DNA from: Porpolomopsis calyptriformis | Lineage: Eukaryota; Basidiomycota; Agaricomycetes; Agaricales; Hygrophoraceae | Direction: 5' to 3' | NCBI GenBank assembly: GCA_951640195.1 | Contig: OX621168.1 | Span: 2,225,696-2,289,695 of the forward strand | Length of the DNA stretch: 64,000 bases | Part shown: positions 33,061 to 45,411 of the stretch, in pieces | Position numbering within the stretch: the stretch's first letter is position 1 | Layout of the letters: every line of letters starts with the position of its first letter | Notes under the pieces: model-generated | Database searches by the model: none | What the model was told of the DNA's origin: nothing | Seen by the model: only the letters and a program-made list of their open reading frames with translations | Translations under genes and position numbers: made by a program

Positions 33061-35940
33061 CTCTGATTCTGCCCGTTTATCGGACTGTACTTTTTGAATA
33101 ACTCGTATGACTTTGTGTATAGCTGCAGTTGACAACGAGGAAAAAAACAGGGGCAATTGTCTTTGAACCGGCTGCGCAATGAGTTGGCCAAGAGGATGAT
33201 ACGGACCTCCAAGATGATCGTTAGATGATCCACCTTCTTCTTGTTCACGAATCCGGGGGAGGTCTGCAGGGCCCGCACCATAATCAGATCAACCAGACAT
33301 CGTCCGATATTTGCATGCTTACCTCCATCTTCAGAGCGGCCAGAAAACGTTCCCTTCTCAATTCAGTGTACCAAGCTGCCATGTGATAATAGTACCCAGG
33401 ATGCTGCAATGCATGACTCGCATTTATCCCAGCGTTGGCTTGGATGGTCAAAGGTACGGAAGAGCGTGAGGTGGAGGATAAGGATACAGGGGCGGGGAGA
33501 TGAGATGGGATGGTGAGTGTGGATTGCGTGCCCTGCTCGAGTAATTCGGCAAAGACACGGTATCTGGAGTATCGAAAATACTGTTTGAAACTTGAGGAGT
33601 GACGAGGAAAGGATGATACGCAACTGTCTTGCCATCCAGCTCCAAAACTTGTACGTCTCTTCACCAATCCCCAACCACGCGAAAAGTCGGCAAAGCGGCG
33701 GACGTGGGTATTGTGATGCGAGAGCGCAAGCGTGTGCTCGTTATTATAAAGATAGAGCTTTGAGACCTGAGATCGGATGAGAATTTTCGAGGACGTTTTA
33801 AATTTTAGGCCGAGATTGCTAGATAGAGGGAGTTACCTTCACGTTAATACAACCTGCAAGTACCTTGGCCTCCGCCCAACGTTTCGTGCGAGGTGGGAGA
33901 ATCGCCGTGGAGCCAAACATAACAATAAGCATTGCGTATGCATCCTGGTAATGTCTGAACTCCGGTAAAGGGGGAAGAGAAGGAACAAGAAGATAACACG
34001 TACTTGAGTGCAACCTCGTCTTCGCCTCGAAACTCTGCAAAGCATGCCATCTTGTACTCATAGCGCACAGTCCACCCCTCAGGACGTAGCGGCATTGCTG
34101 TCCCAAGAGGTGAGTTTGAGATATGGCTAGATCCTGATTGTGTGTGGCGGTTTCGTTTCCGGCGTACACGTTTCGAGTGATTGGTGTAGTACTCCAGTGC
34201 GGGTTCGTACAAGGCCTGCTGCAAGCTACAATATGGTTTGTACTGATCGTCCGACAATAAAAACGCAAAAGTTCTGGTGACATGATAGGGAAACAGTGCA
34301 CTTTCGTCGCATAATTGATGGTTGCAAATGAAAAGAGGCGTACCTCTGTACGAAATCACCGAGTTCTGACGGGCTTACTGGGCTCAGGACAAAGAGCGCC
34401 GCGCGTGACGCTCTGTCTCCGGATGTAAGTGAGACGTGCATCCAGTAACCGGTCGTCTATTAGCAATGAGGTGAATATATTGAAGAGAAGCAACAGGAAC
34501 TCACCTAGCATGCGTCGTGTGGCAGTAAGAACAACTGTGAGCTTTATGCCACGCTCACTTGTGCTCTTCTTGCGCCCGCTGAGAGTTCAGAGTCCTTACG
34601 CCGCTCCTCATCTGCCCTTTCGCGTTCTCGGTCTGGATCTGGCGGGTCAAGAGGTGAACGAGGAGTAACAGATGGTAGCTCAAATATACGAAGGAAAAGG
34701 ACAAAGACGCTTGGTACCAGCGTAGTGTGCTTGCGGATCCAAATGGGCCATCAGGGAAGAGGGGTCAGTGGAGACAAGGGAGAGTGTGCCGTAAGGTACT
34801 GCGGGTCATCTGGGACGAGGATGAGAATGTCGTTTTGAGAGTCGAGATAGGTTCGGGGTTGGGTACCATCCGTCCTTTGTTTCTGTTTTAGGGTGGGGGA
34901 TTTGGAGGAAGGAGGGTCGAGAAGGCCGAGAAGAATGATGTCCGAAATGGATAGAGTGTTTTGATTGGGCGTAGGGTGATCGGGTGTTGTTGGGGAAACG
35001 GGAGCTGAAATATGTGCATATTGTATCCTGATAGCGAGAGATGTGGCGGGTAAGACGTAAGGGGCTGCACGTTCGATGGTCAAGGCATCTATGGGAGAGG
35101 GAATGGAGGGATAAGCGAAATTGAGGAGGAAAGCATGGATGGAATCGACGAGTTTGCAAGAGTTGGGACCGCTGGCGATTTTTTGGAGTGGAGAAGAAGG
35201 GGGGGAGTGGTAGTGATGGGGGGAGCGAGGGAGGACGTGCACGAGGAGAGCGCGTTGTTTGATGACGGGGGGAGAGTATTGGGGGGGGGAAGAGGCAAAA
35301 TGGAATATGGACCACCTGTTGCGAGGCTGAGAGGCGGCGGCGGGGGTGGGGAAGGGTTCGCAGAGGAAGGGATGGGCGACGGTGGTGAGCAGGATGGTCT
35401 GTTTGAGGAGAGACTTGTCGGATACGTTTGAGGGGAGAAAATTGAATATGGCGTCAAAGGGACGCTGAGCGGGGTTGACTGAGGGAATGGGGGACTTTGA
35501 CTTGAAGAGGGCGCCGTCGTCGATATCGGAGAGGTAGAGGATGCCAGGGAGTCTGTGGGATCTCCAGACACGGGCGACACGTTCAGCGCGCTCGAGGGCG
35601 TCTACGAGGGGGATGGCTGCGGCGTTCTCGGGCTGGAGGGGCGCTGCGGGGAGAGTGTTGGACGGGAGCTGAGGCGGGGCATGGGAGACGATGATGAGAA
35701 GAGAGGAAGGCAAAAGAGGGGAGTGAATGAGGGGATCTAATTGAGTATGACTGGGAGCTGAAAGGGGATTAGGATTGGAATAGGAAGAAAAGAGAGAGAA
35801 TTACCACCGAGAATGAGGGTTGAATTGAATTCAAATAGGCGATGATTGACTGAGTGGTGAGAAGGAAGGGAGACATGATGAAATAGAGTTAATCGGAATG
35901 AGGTACTGATCGACGATGAGGTTGAGGATGAACTTGCCAT
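33050..35940 (-). pseudogene. TRAPPC11: TRAPPC11 (foie gras) homologue, 3'-truncated, full 5' end
   Basis: Starts ATG 35940 (MASSSSTSSSISTSFRLTLF), intron near 35760-35805, then HSPLLPSSLLIIVSHAPPQL. The N-terminal region contains ILVPDDPQYLTAHSPLSPLT, then IWIRKHTTLVPSVFVLFLRI. Farther on are LFVLSPVSPSELGDFVQR, QALYEPALEYYTNHSKRVRR, GWTVRYEYKMACFAEFRGED, FAELLEQGTQ, ALQHPGYYYHMAAWYTELRR and LYTKSYELFKKYSP. These match the foie-gras/TRAPPC11 region, which acts in ER-Golgi tethering. A TGA at 34751-34753 interrupts before WPIWIRKH. The reading breaks off after GQNQSQGR at the ERG24 junction, so the C-terminal Gryzun part is missing. Confidence 0.8.
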
Positions 35941-36294
35941 ACAGTATGGGTCCGTCAATGCTACTACTCGTTGATGATTAGGTGAGCAACTCGAGTCGGA
36001 CTCACCGTCGGACTTTCATTTGGTTATCTTGAAGGAGGATACGGTGACTGCTGTAACCCATTTTTGTCTAATCTCATTCCCTCCGTCAACACCCCTCAGT
36101 GTCCCTTTCAGCCATATTCCATCCTTTCCAATGTCCGCAGAAGGCTATCAGTCAACTTTACTTGGACAGCTATGACCCGGACCGTCCCATCTAATCCCTT
36201 CCCGGCTACCTCGGTATTTCCTGACGTACCTTGCTGTTATAATATGTAATACATCCCAACTCACTCCTTTCACACCTCCCACTCCCTCCCACCC
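35941..36294. other. Short intergenic region between TRAPPC11 and the MFS gene
   Basis: Divergent promoter region of 354 bp with no clear element. No ORF with a recognisable motif. Confidence 0.5.
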
Positions 36295-38400
36295 ATGCCC
36301 AACCATTCCCCCCCCCTTCCTGATTGCCCCCCCTCCCCCATCATTGTCGACTGGGATGGCCAGGATGACCCGACAAACCCTCTGAAGTACGTTCCACACA
36401 CACAACCCCCCCTCACTCCCTACTCAACTTCTCTAGTTGGACTCGTAGACAAAAATGGGTTACAGCCATCATTGTATCCTCCTTCACATTCATATCCCCC
36501 ATATCCTCTGCCATCACCGCACCCGCCAGTGATTAAATCGCAAGACAGTTCGGTGTCACAAATAATGTACTCGTCACAATGATGACTTCCGTATTCATTC
36601 TCGCTTATAGTCCGTGCCCCCCTCCCTCCCCTTCTTCCTCTCACTCCCCCCCAAAGCCATCAGTCCACTCTTCCTAGGTCCCCTATCCGAACTCTATGGA
36701 CGCTCTCGCGTCCTCCGACTCTCAAACTTATTTTATTTCGGTACTCCCTCCCCTCCTATTAACACCCAATTCCTAACCATATCCAGTTTGGAACTTGGCT
36801 TGTGGGTTTGCTAAAAACCCAACTCAACTCATTGTCTGCTGCTTTTTGGCCGGAATTGGCGGAAGCGCAGCTCTTTTCGTCCGTTCCTCCCCTCCTCCCC
36901 CCTCCTTCTCTCACCCCCCCCCCCCCCCCCTATTCCCCAGATCAGTGGAGGCATTCTTGGTGACTGCTGGTCTCTCGAAGAACGTGGTCAGGCCGTCGCC
37001 ATATACTCTATCAGTCCCTGGCTCGGCCCTGTACTCGGCCCTGTCGCCAGCGCTTAGTACCTTCCCTCCCATCCCTCCCATCCCTCCCACTCATCCCCTC
37101 ACAGGATCGTCGAAAACTCAACCTGGCCTTGGGTAGTATGTCCCGTCCCCTTCCTACCTACATCTTTCATAATCGTACATAGTTTTGGTCAACCACTATA
37201 CTCGACGCCATCATCCAGCTCTTCAGTTTCATCTATCTCCAAGAGAGTATGTCAATTCAACTCATCCTCCACCCCTACTCACCTTACCCAGCTTATCCCC
37301 CAACCTTGTTGGAGAGAAAAAAGAAGAAGATCATTGCCAGTCTACCTCCCGAGAAAATCTCCACCCGAATCCGCACCATCTACGAGACCGAGGATCGACA
37401 GTGAGCCCACTCGCTCTCCTTTCCCTTCATCTTTATTCATCCCATTCATAGCTGGAAACATCTATTCGCAAATGCACTCACCTGACCCTTCCTCATGTTG
37501 TCCCAAGAACCCATCCTCCAACTAATAGCTGTATACACTGCCTTTGTTTATGGCCTTTTCTACCGCAAGTCGTTCCCAATCGTTCCTTAATTCAACTTGA
37601 CCTTTTTCTCAGTCTTCCTCACCACCATGCCTGAGATTTACAGCCACATGTACAGCGAACGACCGGGGATCGCCGGTTTACATTACCTCACCCTTGGAAT
37701 CGGTCTCATCGGCACCTCCCAGTTGAATGCGCTCTATTTCGATTCCACTTATATTCATTTTAAGAAAAAGAACAGGGGTGTGGGCAAACCCGAGTTTCGG
37801 TTGCGTCAGTTCCATCCCTCTTTTATCATCCTAACCCGTTGAACGGCTTTCGCTAGCGTCCATGATCCCTGGCTCCATTCTCGTTCCTATCGGTCTTCTC
37901 ATTGCCGGATGGGCACCTGAGAAAAAAGTTCATTGGATCGTGGCAGACATTGTCTCTTCCTTTCCTTTCTTGTTTTCGTACACTCACCTTCGCAACAGGG
38001 GATGGCGCTTACCGGCAGCGGCATGACGTTAATTTTTCAGGGCACGACCACATACGTGGTTGATATGTATCAATTACATGCCGCCTCGGGTACGTTCCAC
38101 CTCTCTAAGTATCCTCCTTTCCTCTTATTCTTTGATAGCATTGGCTGCAACCGGATGTCTCTGTTCCATCGCCGGATTTTCATTCCCGCTCTTTGCCCCT
38201 GCGATGTACCATAAACTGGGACTGGGAAAAGGCAATACGGTTTTAGCGGTCATTGGGATCATCATCGGCTGTCCCGCGTATGTGGTTCCTTCTTGCCATA
38301 TTCAGATGTTGATCAATAAACCTACCTGCACTCTAGACCATGGTTGCTCTGGATATTTGGAGAGCGGATAAGGAAGGCAAGAAGGTACACTGGTCAGTGA
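36295..38400 (+). pseudogene. MFS transporter (DHA1 drug:H+ antiporter-like), one premature TAA
   Basis: Multi-exon gene starting ATG 36295. Exons read PIIVDWDGQDDPTNPLN, ITAPASD-stop-IARQFGV, IGPLFLGPLSELYGRSRVLR (MFS motif A), CFLAGIGGSAALF, GDCWSLEERGQAVAIYSISP, WLGPVLGPV, STTILDAIIQLFSFIYLQES, PPEKISTRIRTIYETEDRQ, TTMPEIYSHMYSERPGIAGL, MIPGSILVPIGLLIAGWAPE, YVVDMYQLHAAS and PWLLWIFGERIRKARR, stop TGA 38398-38400. This is a polyspecific DHA1-type 12-helix carrier. Introns are very C/T-rich, one with a C14 run near 36917. The TAA at 36534-36536 fits CAA (Gln) to TAA. Apart from it the gene appears full length. Confidence 0.82.
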
Positions 38401-39294
38401 ATGGCTGGTGAGAATGTGATGGGTACCTTACGTGTGCGTGGTGATAATACAATTTCGGATTCCCCTTTGTTCTTCTATTGATATACATTATAGCTATACA
38501 TGTGTATATTGCCGTTTAGAATTGAAAAGTGAATCCGAGCCGGTGCTTGGGAAAGGGAGTGAAGAAGGGTGCGTGTGGGGTGGTGGTGGTAAGCGGTGAT
38601 CGAATTGATCTTTCTGATGCTGGAATCGGTCCCAGGATCGATGATCTCACTTGAGTTTTTATTGACTTGTTGGGGAAACGGAGCAAGGGACGGAACGCAC
38701 ATGTCCCTCGATCGATCGATCATCCGCCCTGGTCCACGTGCCAAACCTGGATTATCCCCCACACCCACACACCCATGACCGATACCGCCGCTGCAAATCC
38801 CCCCGCGGCTCAGGGTGTGCGTGGCAACCTCTCCCCCTGTGGCTATTACAATATCCGCGGGCCCTGTTGCTGGTAAGGTGGCTTGTATTCGGTGTAGATC
38901 CGCACTTGTAAAAAAGATGCCTCGCCAGCTGAGTGAGACTTGTTGATAGTGTCAACTCTGAGATTTTTGTGGCAAAGGGCATTCGATGCAAAGATGACCG
39001 TTACTTGGAAAAACCAGTTTGCTATGAAGACAAGAGTTTTAACGGTAAATGGAGACAATAAATCTCTATAACGGTGAGGACATCAGATGATGGGAAAAGC
39101 TCGAGGTTTATGAAAAGCATCTATGAATGTAAAATCAAGGATAATGACATACCCATCCTTTGCACCAAGACGGCGCGAGCTCCGTCTGGAGCCAATCTGA
39201 AAAAGTAACCCAACAAATATGTCGATTTAGAGTGGGGGAATGGTACCCAGCCATCTGTTGCATCATTGCAACTCGTTCTAAATAAACGGGTTTT
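38401..39294. other. Probable rearrangement junction between MFS gene and histidine-kinase 3' end
   Basis: No intact gene. The receiver (REC) domain expected downstream of the histidine kinase is not readable in any frame here. A small plus frame at 38776 (33 aa, Pro/Cys-rich) matches nothing I know. The join between the two duplicated blocks must lie in this interval. Confidence 0.45.
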
Positions 39295-42200
39295 TCACTG
39301 GGCCTCACTCTCCACCCACATGTTGCCCTGCATCAACAACACCAACCTCTTCGAGATGGAAAGGTCCAAACCAGTACCCCCGTACTCCTACCAGGTGAAT
39401 GAGTTCTCGTAGCCTGCAAAAACAACCTGAATCGGTGTACTTACCCTCGTAGTAGACCCATCCGCCTGGCAGAATGTGTCAAATATCAAATTAAGCTTAT
39501 CTTTGGCTATCCTAATCCCTGTGTCTGTGACACAAAATTCCAGAGTGACACTCTGGTCATCCCGGGCCAGCAGTCGCGTGCTCAAATTGACGTGACCCTT
39601 GCGAACCTTGGATGGTGGCGTAAACTTGATGGCATTCCCAACCAGATGGGTAATAACCTGTCGCAACCTCAGGGAGTCGCCAATAAGGTGATCAGGAATG
39701 TCGGCTTCAACGTCGTAGGTAAGATCCAGATTATTCTGTGAGGCACGGACGACCAGCGTCTTGAGGATACCGAAAACGGTCTGGCGCAGAGAATAGGATA
39801 CTGCCTCCATAGTCATACGACCCGCCTCAACTAGGGGTGGAAAGAAGACAATTCAGGAAGGGCAACATACAATGAAGGGTAAATCGAGACATACTTTTCG
39901 ATATATCAAGAATGTCGTCAATGATCAACAGAAGCGATCTCGCGAGACTATGAACCAACAAAAGGCTCTCCCGCTGCGATCGATTCAGGTCACTATCAAG
40001 CGTCAACTCTGTCATCCCAATAATCCCATTCATTGGGGTCCTAGTATCACCTTCGCATCAGAGCCAGAACTAAAACGAACGAAAGACAGACGAACCTGAT
40101 CTCATGCGACATAATTACCAAAAACTCACTCTTACTCCTATTGGCCAACTCAGCTGCCTCCCTCGCGGCGGTATTCTTTTGTATACTATCCCTCAAATTG
40201 TAAACCATTTGATTGATCTGCGTCTTGAGCGAGTCCATCTCCCCACTCGCCTCAACTGTGATGAACCGCGTGAAATCGCCGTCCATGGCCGCCGCCGATA
40301 TCTGCGCGAACCCGCGAACCTGAGTTGTCAAATTCCCCGCCATGGTATTCACAGATAATCTGCCGATCCATTTACCACCACGGAAGCCATTAGTAAACGT
40401 ACCACTTGGACCACAGGGACGGGCGTCGTACGTGATCTCCTGCCAAATACCCTGCACGTTCCCAACCTCAGCCTGCACTCCCAATTTCCCTTCTGTCCCG
40501 ACCTCGCGCGCTACTTTCTTCACCTCAGCAGCAAATATAGCCAGTTGGTCAATCATGTCGTCTATTGTGTTCACGAGGCTTAACATTTCGCCCGAGACCG
40601 ACACACCAGTGATCTTCTGGGTGAGATCCCCACGAGCTACTGCGGTCTATATGAACAGGGAATGCGCAAATGGGCTCATTAAAGACAATGATGGAATGCT
40701 CAAAGTGGGATGGACGTACAGTCGCAACGGCAATCGTCCGGACTTGCAAAGTGAGCTAGAGCAGAAAGAAAATGTCAGAATACGGTGATAAAGAAACAAG
40801 AAAACACACATTGTTAGCCATAACATTCACGTTGTCTGTCAAGTCCTACCCAACAACATCAGTGCCCTCGTGAGAAACAAGAGGTAGGGTCCTCACCTTC
40901 CAAGTCCCACCGACATTTGTAACCCTGGCTTGCCCTCCTAATCGCCCTTCGGTCCCGACCTCCCTCGCCACACGCGTAACCTCATCAGCAAATAGGCTCA
41001 AACTCTCTGTCATCCCATTAACCGTCTCCTTCAGTCCCAAAATCTCACCCCTCACATCTACCTCGATCTTCTTCGTCAAATCGCCTCCAGCAACGGCCTT
41101 GGTAACCTCGGCGATTGAGCGCACTTGATTCGTCAAGTTCATCGCCATAAGGTTCACGTTGTCGGTGAGAACCTATGGGATAGAATGAGCGAGAAAAAAA
41201 AGTCGCAGAACACAACACACCTTCCACGTCCCCTGTACATCCGGAACAAACGCCTGCCCACCTAAAATGCCCTCTGTCCCCACCTCTAGTGATACCCGAG
41301 TCACCTCCTTCGCGAGAGTCGACAGCTGGGCTACCATGGAATTCACGGTCATCTTCAGATCGAGCATCTCGCCCTGCACATCGACGTTCACAAGTTTCCC
41401 GAGGTCGCCCAGCGCCACGGCTTTCGTCACTTCTGAGATGGAACGCACTTGATCCGTTAAGTTGCTTGCCATTTTCTGGAGAAGGAAGGGGGCTTGTGTT
41501 ACAGAATCACAAGAAAGTAGAACAAACGCACATTAACATTCCTCGTCAGGTCGGCCCAAGTGCCCTGCACCCCTTCGACCCTAGCTTGACCACCGAGTAT
41601 TCCCTGAGTCCCCACCTCGAGAGCAACCCTCGTAACCTCACTCGCAAATGCACTCAACTGGTCCACCATAGAATTGACAGTTCCTTTGAGCGTTGCCATC
41701 TCCCCCTCGACAAGTATCTCAATCTTCTGTGTAGGGTCGCCCTTGGCTACAGCGGTGGTGACATGAGCAGTCGAGCGAACTTGATCGGTTAAACTTGAGC
41801 ACATTCGATTGACCTTTTATAAGAATGAGGCAACCGTACATCCACTCAAAAACTCAAAAATAGACACTTACATTCCTGACAAGCTCGAACCAAACACCTT
41901 CCACGTCTGGAACATGCGCTTGCCCCCCGAGCTTCCCTTGACTGCCTACTTCCAGCGTCACCCTCGTCACTTCCGCCGCCAACGCACGGAGTCGCACGAC
42001 CATACCGTTCACGGTGTTCTTCAAATCTAAGATCTCGCCGCGGGCATCCACTTTGATCTGCTTGGACAAGTCTCCTAGTGCGACTGCCATGGTGACTTTT
42101 GCAATCGACCGGACTTGACTAGTGAGATTAGCGGCAAGGTTGTTGACTACGCCTGTGTGTTCTCGCCAGGTTCCTTCGACGTCGAGGACAAGAGCTTGTC

Positions 42201-43182
42201 CGCCGAGTTTACTAAATAGTAATTCTGCATGTTGCAGCCAACGAGGGGTGGTAAAAGATCACTTACCCTTCTGTGCCGACCTATTGACTGACTCGAGTAA
42301 CCTCCTTAGCGAACTGTCCCAATTTATTGACCTATGTACAATATAACGGTAGCGTACAATGGAATTATGATAGAGTAATTCGCACCATAGTATTGATAAC
42401 GTCTTTGAGTTGGACCATGACAACGCCCTGTACTGGCACGGTTATCTTCTGAGATAAGTCACCCCTAGCGACGGCGTTACAAACACGAGCGACATCTTGG
42501 ACTTGTGCCTTGAGCAACCGCAGCTCCTCGACGGCACTCATCCCGCTCTCGAACGCAACGGAAGACAAACCGACAGAAGGGTCGGTGTACACATGTCTCA
42601 TGGTGGTGGCGTCGGTGGTGACCCTCCCGCAGGTCGGGCAGATGGAGTGATGTCCATGGGAAGAGGCCGGCGCGGAGGCCGTTGTGGTGTAAAGGTATCG
42701 GGTGTGCTTGGTTGGGGCAAAGCTTGTGAGGTTTTCGAGGGAGATATGTTCCGGGCGGCCATTTGGGGGTGGACAGGAGATGGTGGATGGATGGTCGTCA
42801 TCTCGTGGTTCCATTTCGACGTCCTGTTCGGTGGTGCCATTATTGTTGCTTGGATGGGACTCACCGTTGGAGATGATGTGATGATAGATAGAATGCGGTG
42901 AAAGCTCGTTGGTGAAGGAGGGTATATCACCCACACTTCGTCTCTTTTTTGTATCTGGTCCGTTCAATTGCCAGCTCTCGGACGCTTTAATGGAAGCAAG
43001 CGTGTCTTCTGCAGTGTACATCCGTCTCGCCATTGCACTGAGCGACCTGAGGATGATATCCATCTGTTTATCTGTGGGGCCATCGTGTCTGGGGATTGGA
43101 GCCGCCGAAGGACCAAGCTCATAGATGGACAAGAGAGCGACAAGATACGGGATGGTGATTGATTGTCGACGATGTTGGTCAT
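39295..43182 (-). pseudogene. Group III (Nik1/Os-1 type) hybrid histidine kinase, long copy lacking receiver domain
   Basis: From ATG 43182. The unique N-terminus is followed by seven HAMP units between about 42500 and 40180, e.g. [60 protein letters not shown], each with a VxxEVGTEGxLGGQA linker. The HisKA H-box MSHEIR is at about 40100, followed by [15 protein letters not shown]. HATPase_c shows [12 protein letters not shown] (N box), [20 protein letters not shown] and GTGLDLSISKRLV (G2). It stops with TGA 39295-39297 just after WVESEAQ, before any receiver domain. Members sense osmotic stress and fungicides and act on the Hog1 pathway. Defects: a 16-bp deletion near 43157 shifts the frame near the N-terminus, and TAG at 42291-42293. 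Confidence 0.88.
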
Positions 43183-43254
43183 CGTCAACGACAGCGAGGA
43201 GGAGGGTAATAAGCTCAACACGTGCAGAACCGTTTCCTCATCTTATCTCTCACC

Positions 43255-43450
43255 ATGTCTTCCAATTCCAAAACCTCTCCTCAATCAACGCACAAAATCC
43301 TACGAATTCTTCGGTCCTCCGGGCGCCCTTTTCGTCACCCTCTCCGTCCCCTTCACAACCTACTTCCTCTACTTTGCCTGCTCAGAGCATTCAGGCGGTT
43401 GCCCACCCCGCCTCCCACTCGAGACACTCAAACACAGCCGGCCTTGGCTC
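43255..43450 (+). pseudogene. ERG24: ERG24 5' fragment, D2 copy (frameshifted)
   Basis: Same fragment as at 32869, but one extra A after the sixth codon shifts the frame. The family residues YEFFGPPGALFVTLSVP survive in a shifted frame. Ends at the same ERG24/TRAPPC11 junction. Confidence 0.75.
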
Positions 43451-45216
43451 TGATTCTGCCCGTTTATCGGACTGTACTTTTTGAATAACTCGTATGACTT
43501 TGTGTACAGCTGCAGTTGACAACGAGGAAAAAAACAGGGGCAATTGTCTTTGAACCGGCTGCGCAATGAGTTGGCCAAGAGGATGATACGGACCTCCAAG
43601 ATGATCGTTAGATGATCCACCTTCTTCTCGTTCACGAATCCGGGGGAGGTCTGTAGGGCCCGCACCATAATCAGATCAACCAGACATCGTCCGATATTTG
43701 CATGCTTACCTCCATCTTCAGAGCGGCCAGAAAACGTTCCCTTCTCAATTCAGTGTACCGAGCTGCCATGTGATAATAGTACCCAGGATGTTGCAATGCA
43801 TGACTCGCATTTATCCCAGCGTTGGCTTGGATGGTCAAAGGTACGGAAGAGCGTGAGGTGGAGGATAAGGATACAGGGGCGGGGAGATGAGATGGGATGG
43901 TGAGTGTGGATTGCGTGCCCTGCTCGAGTAATTCGGCAAAGACACGGTATCTGGAGTATCGAAAATACTGTTTGAAACTTGAGGAGTGACGAGGAAAGGA
44001 TGATACGCAACTGTCTTTCCATCCAGCTCCAAAACTCGTACGTCTCTTCACCAATCCCCAACCACGCGAAAAGTCGGCAAAGCGGCGGACGTGGGTATTT
44101 TGGTGCGAGAGCGCAAGCGTGTGCTCGTTATTATAAAGATAGAGCTTTGAGACCTGAGATCGGATGAGAATTTTCGAGGACGTTCTAAATTTTAGGCCGA
44201 GATTGCTAGATAGAGGGATTTACCTTCACGTTAATACAATCTGCAAGTATCTTGGCCTCCGCCCAACGTTTCGTGCGAGGTGGGAGAATCGCCGTGGAGC
44301 CAAACATGACAATAAGCATTGCGTATGCATCCTGGTAATGTCTGAACTCCGGTAAAGGGGGAAGAGAAGGAACAAGAAGATAACACGTACTTGAGTGCAA
44401 CCTCGTCTTCGCCTCGAAACTCTGCAAAGCATGCCATCTTGTACTCATAGCGCACAGTCCACCCCTCAGGACGTAGCGGCATTGCTGTCCCAAGAGGTGA
44501 GTTTGAGATATGGCTAGATCCTGCCTGTGCGTGGCGGTTTCGTTTCCGGCGTACACGTTTCGAGTGATTGGTGTAGTACTCCAGTGCGGGTTCGTACAAG
44601 GCCTGCTGCAAGCTACAATACGGTTTGTACTGATCGTTCGACAATAAAAACGCAAAAGTTCTGGTGACATGATAGGGAAACAGTGCACTTTCGTCGCATA
44701 ATTGATGGTTGCAAATGAAAAGAGGCGTACCTCTGTACGAAATCACCGAGTTCTGACGGGCTTACTGGGCTGAGGACAAAGAGCGCCGCGCGTGACGCTC
44801 TGTCTCCGGATGTAAGTGAGACGTGCATCCAGTAACCGGTCGTCTATTGGCAATGAGGTGAATATATTGAAGAGAAGCAACAGGAACTCACCTAGCATGC
44901 GTCGTGTGGCAGTAAGAACAACTGTGAGCTTTATGCCACACTCACTTGTGCTCTTCTTGGGAAAGGCAATCTCCGCTCAGAGTTCAGAGTCCTTACGCCG
45001 CTCCTCATCTGCCCTTTCGCGTTCTCGGTCTGGATCTGGCGGGTCAAGAGGTGAACGAGGAGTAACAGATGGTAGCTCAAATATACGAAGGAAAAGGACA
45101 AAGACGCTTGGTACCAGCGTAGTGTGCGTGCGGATCCAAATGGGCCATCAGGGAAGAGGGGTCAGTGGAGACAAGGGAGAGTGTGCCGTAAGGTACTGCG
45201 GGTCATCTGGGATGAG
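43440..45216 (-). pseudogene. TRAPPC11: TRAPPC11 homologue, D2 copy, truncated at both ends
   Basis: Carries the same body as the D1 copy (LYTKSYELFKKYSP up to PIWIRKHTTLVPSVFVLFLR) and the same TGA (45148-45150). The 5' third of the gene is missing because the duplication ends at 45216. In the segment before the intron the frame reads KKSTSERGIKLTVVLTATRR, which fits the family better than D1 at that spot, so the two copies have each lost different bases there. Confidence 0.85.
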
Positions 45217-45411
45217 TTTTCGCGGGGAAAAGCGAACGGACTTGTCAACGAATACGACATGGAAAGACTTGGACTTTTCAGGCTGATATATTGCGGGCTA
45301 GCGAGTAAGGAGAGCATCACAAAGGCGATGGGTTAGAACTGTGAATTGATCCTGCTGTTTCTCTGAGGAAATATCCAGGCCAGCGACAACATGACGGGAG
45401 CCAGCTGTGAC

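Larger units (their letters stand above)
31696..34819. repeat. Segmental direct duplication, left copy (D1, 3,124 bp)
   Basis: Nearly identical to 42095-45216, same orientation, offset about 10.4 kb. Contains the 5' part of a histidine kinase (minus), an ERG24 5' fragment (plus) and the 3'-truncated TRAPPC11 body (minus). On its right edge TRAPPC11 continues uninterrupted to its own 5' end. On its left edge the histidine kinase is cut and fused to the NUP53 relic. Confidence 0.95.
42095..45216. repeat. Segmental direct duplication, right copy (D2, 3,122 bp)
   Basis: Counterpart of 31696-34819. Small differences include a 16-bp deletion near 43157, a 6-bp insertion near 42575, an extra A at 43271 that frameshifts ERG24, and a different short indel near 44958. 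On its left the histidine kinase continues to its 3' end. On its right TRAPPC11 is cut at 45216 and joined to unrelated DNA. Confidence 0.95.

Noticed and set aside
34751..35713. A separate Pro/Ser-rich gene
   Set aside because: It is the N-terminal part of TRAPPC11. Reading through the TGA at 34751 continues directly into WPIWIRKHTTLVPS, typical of that family.
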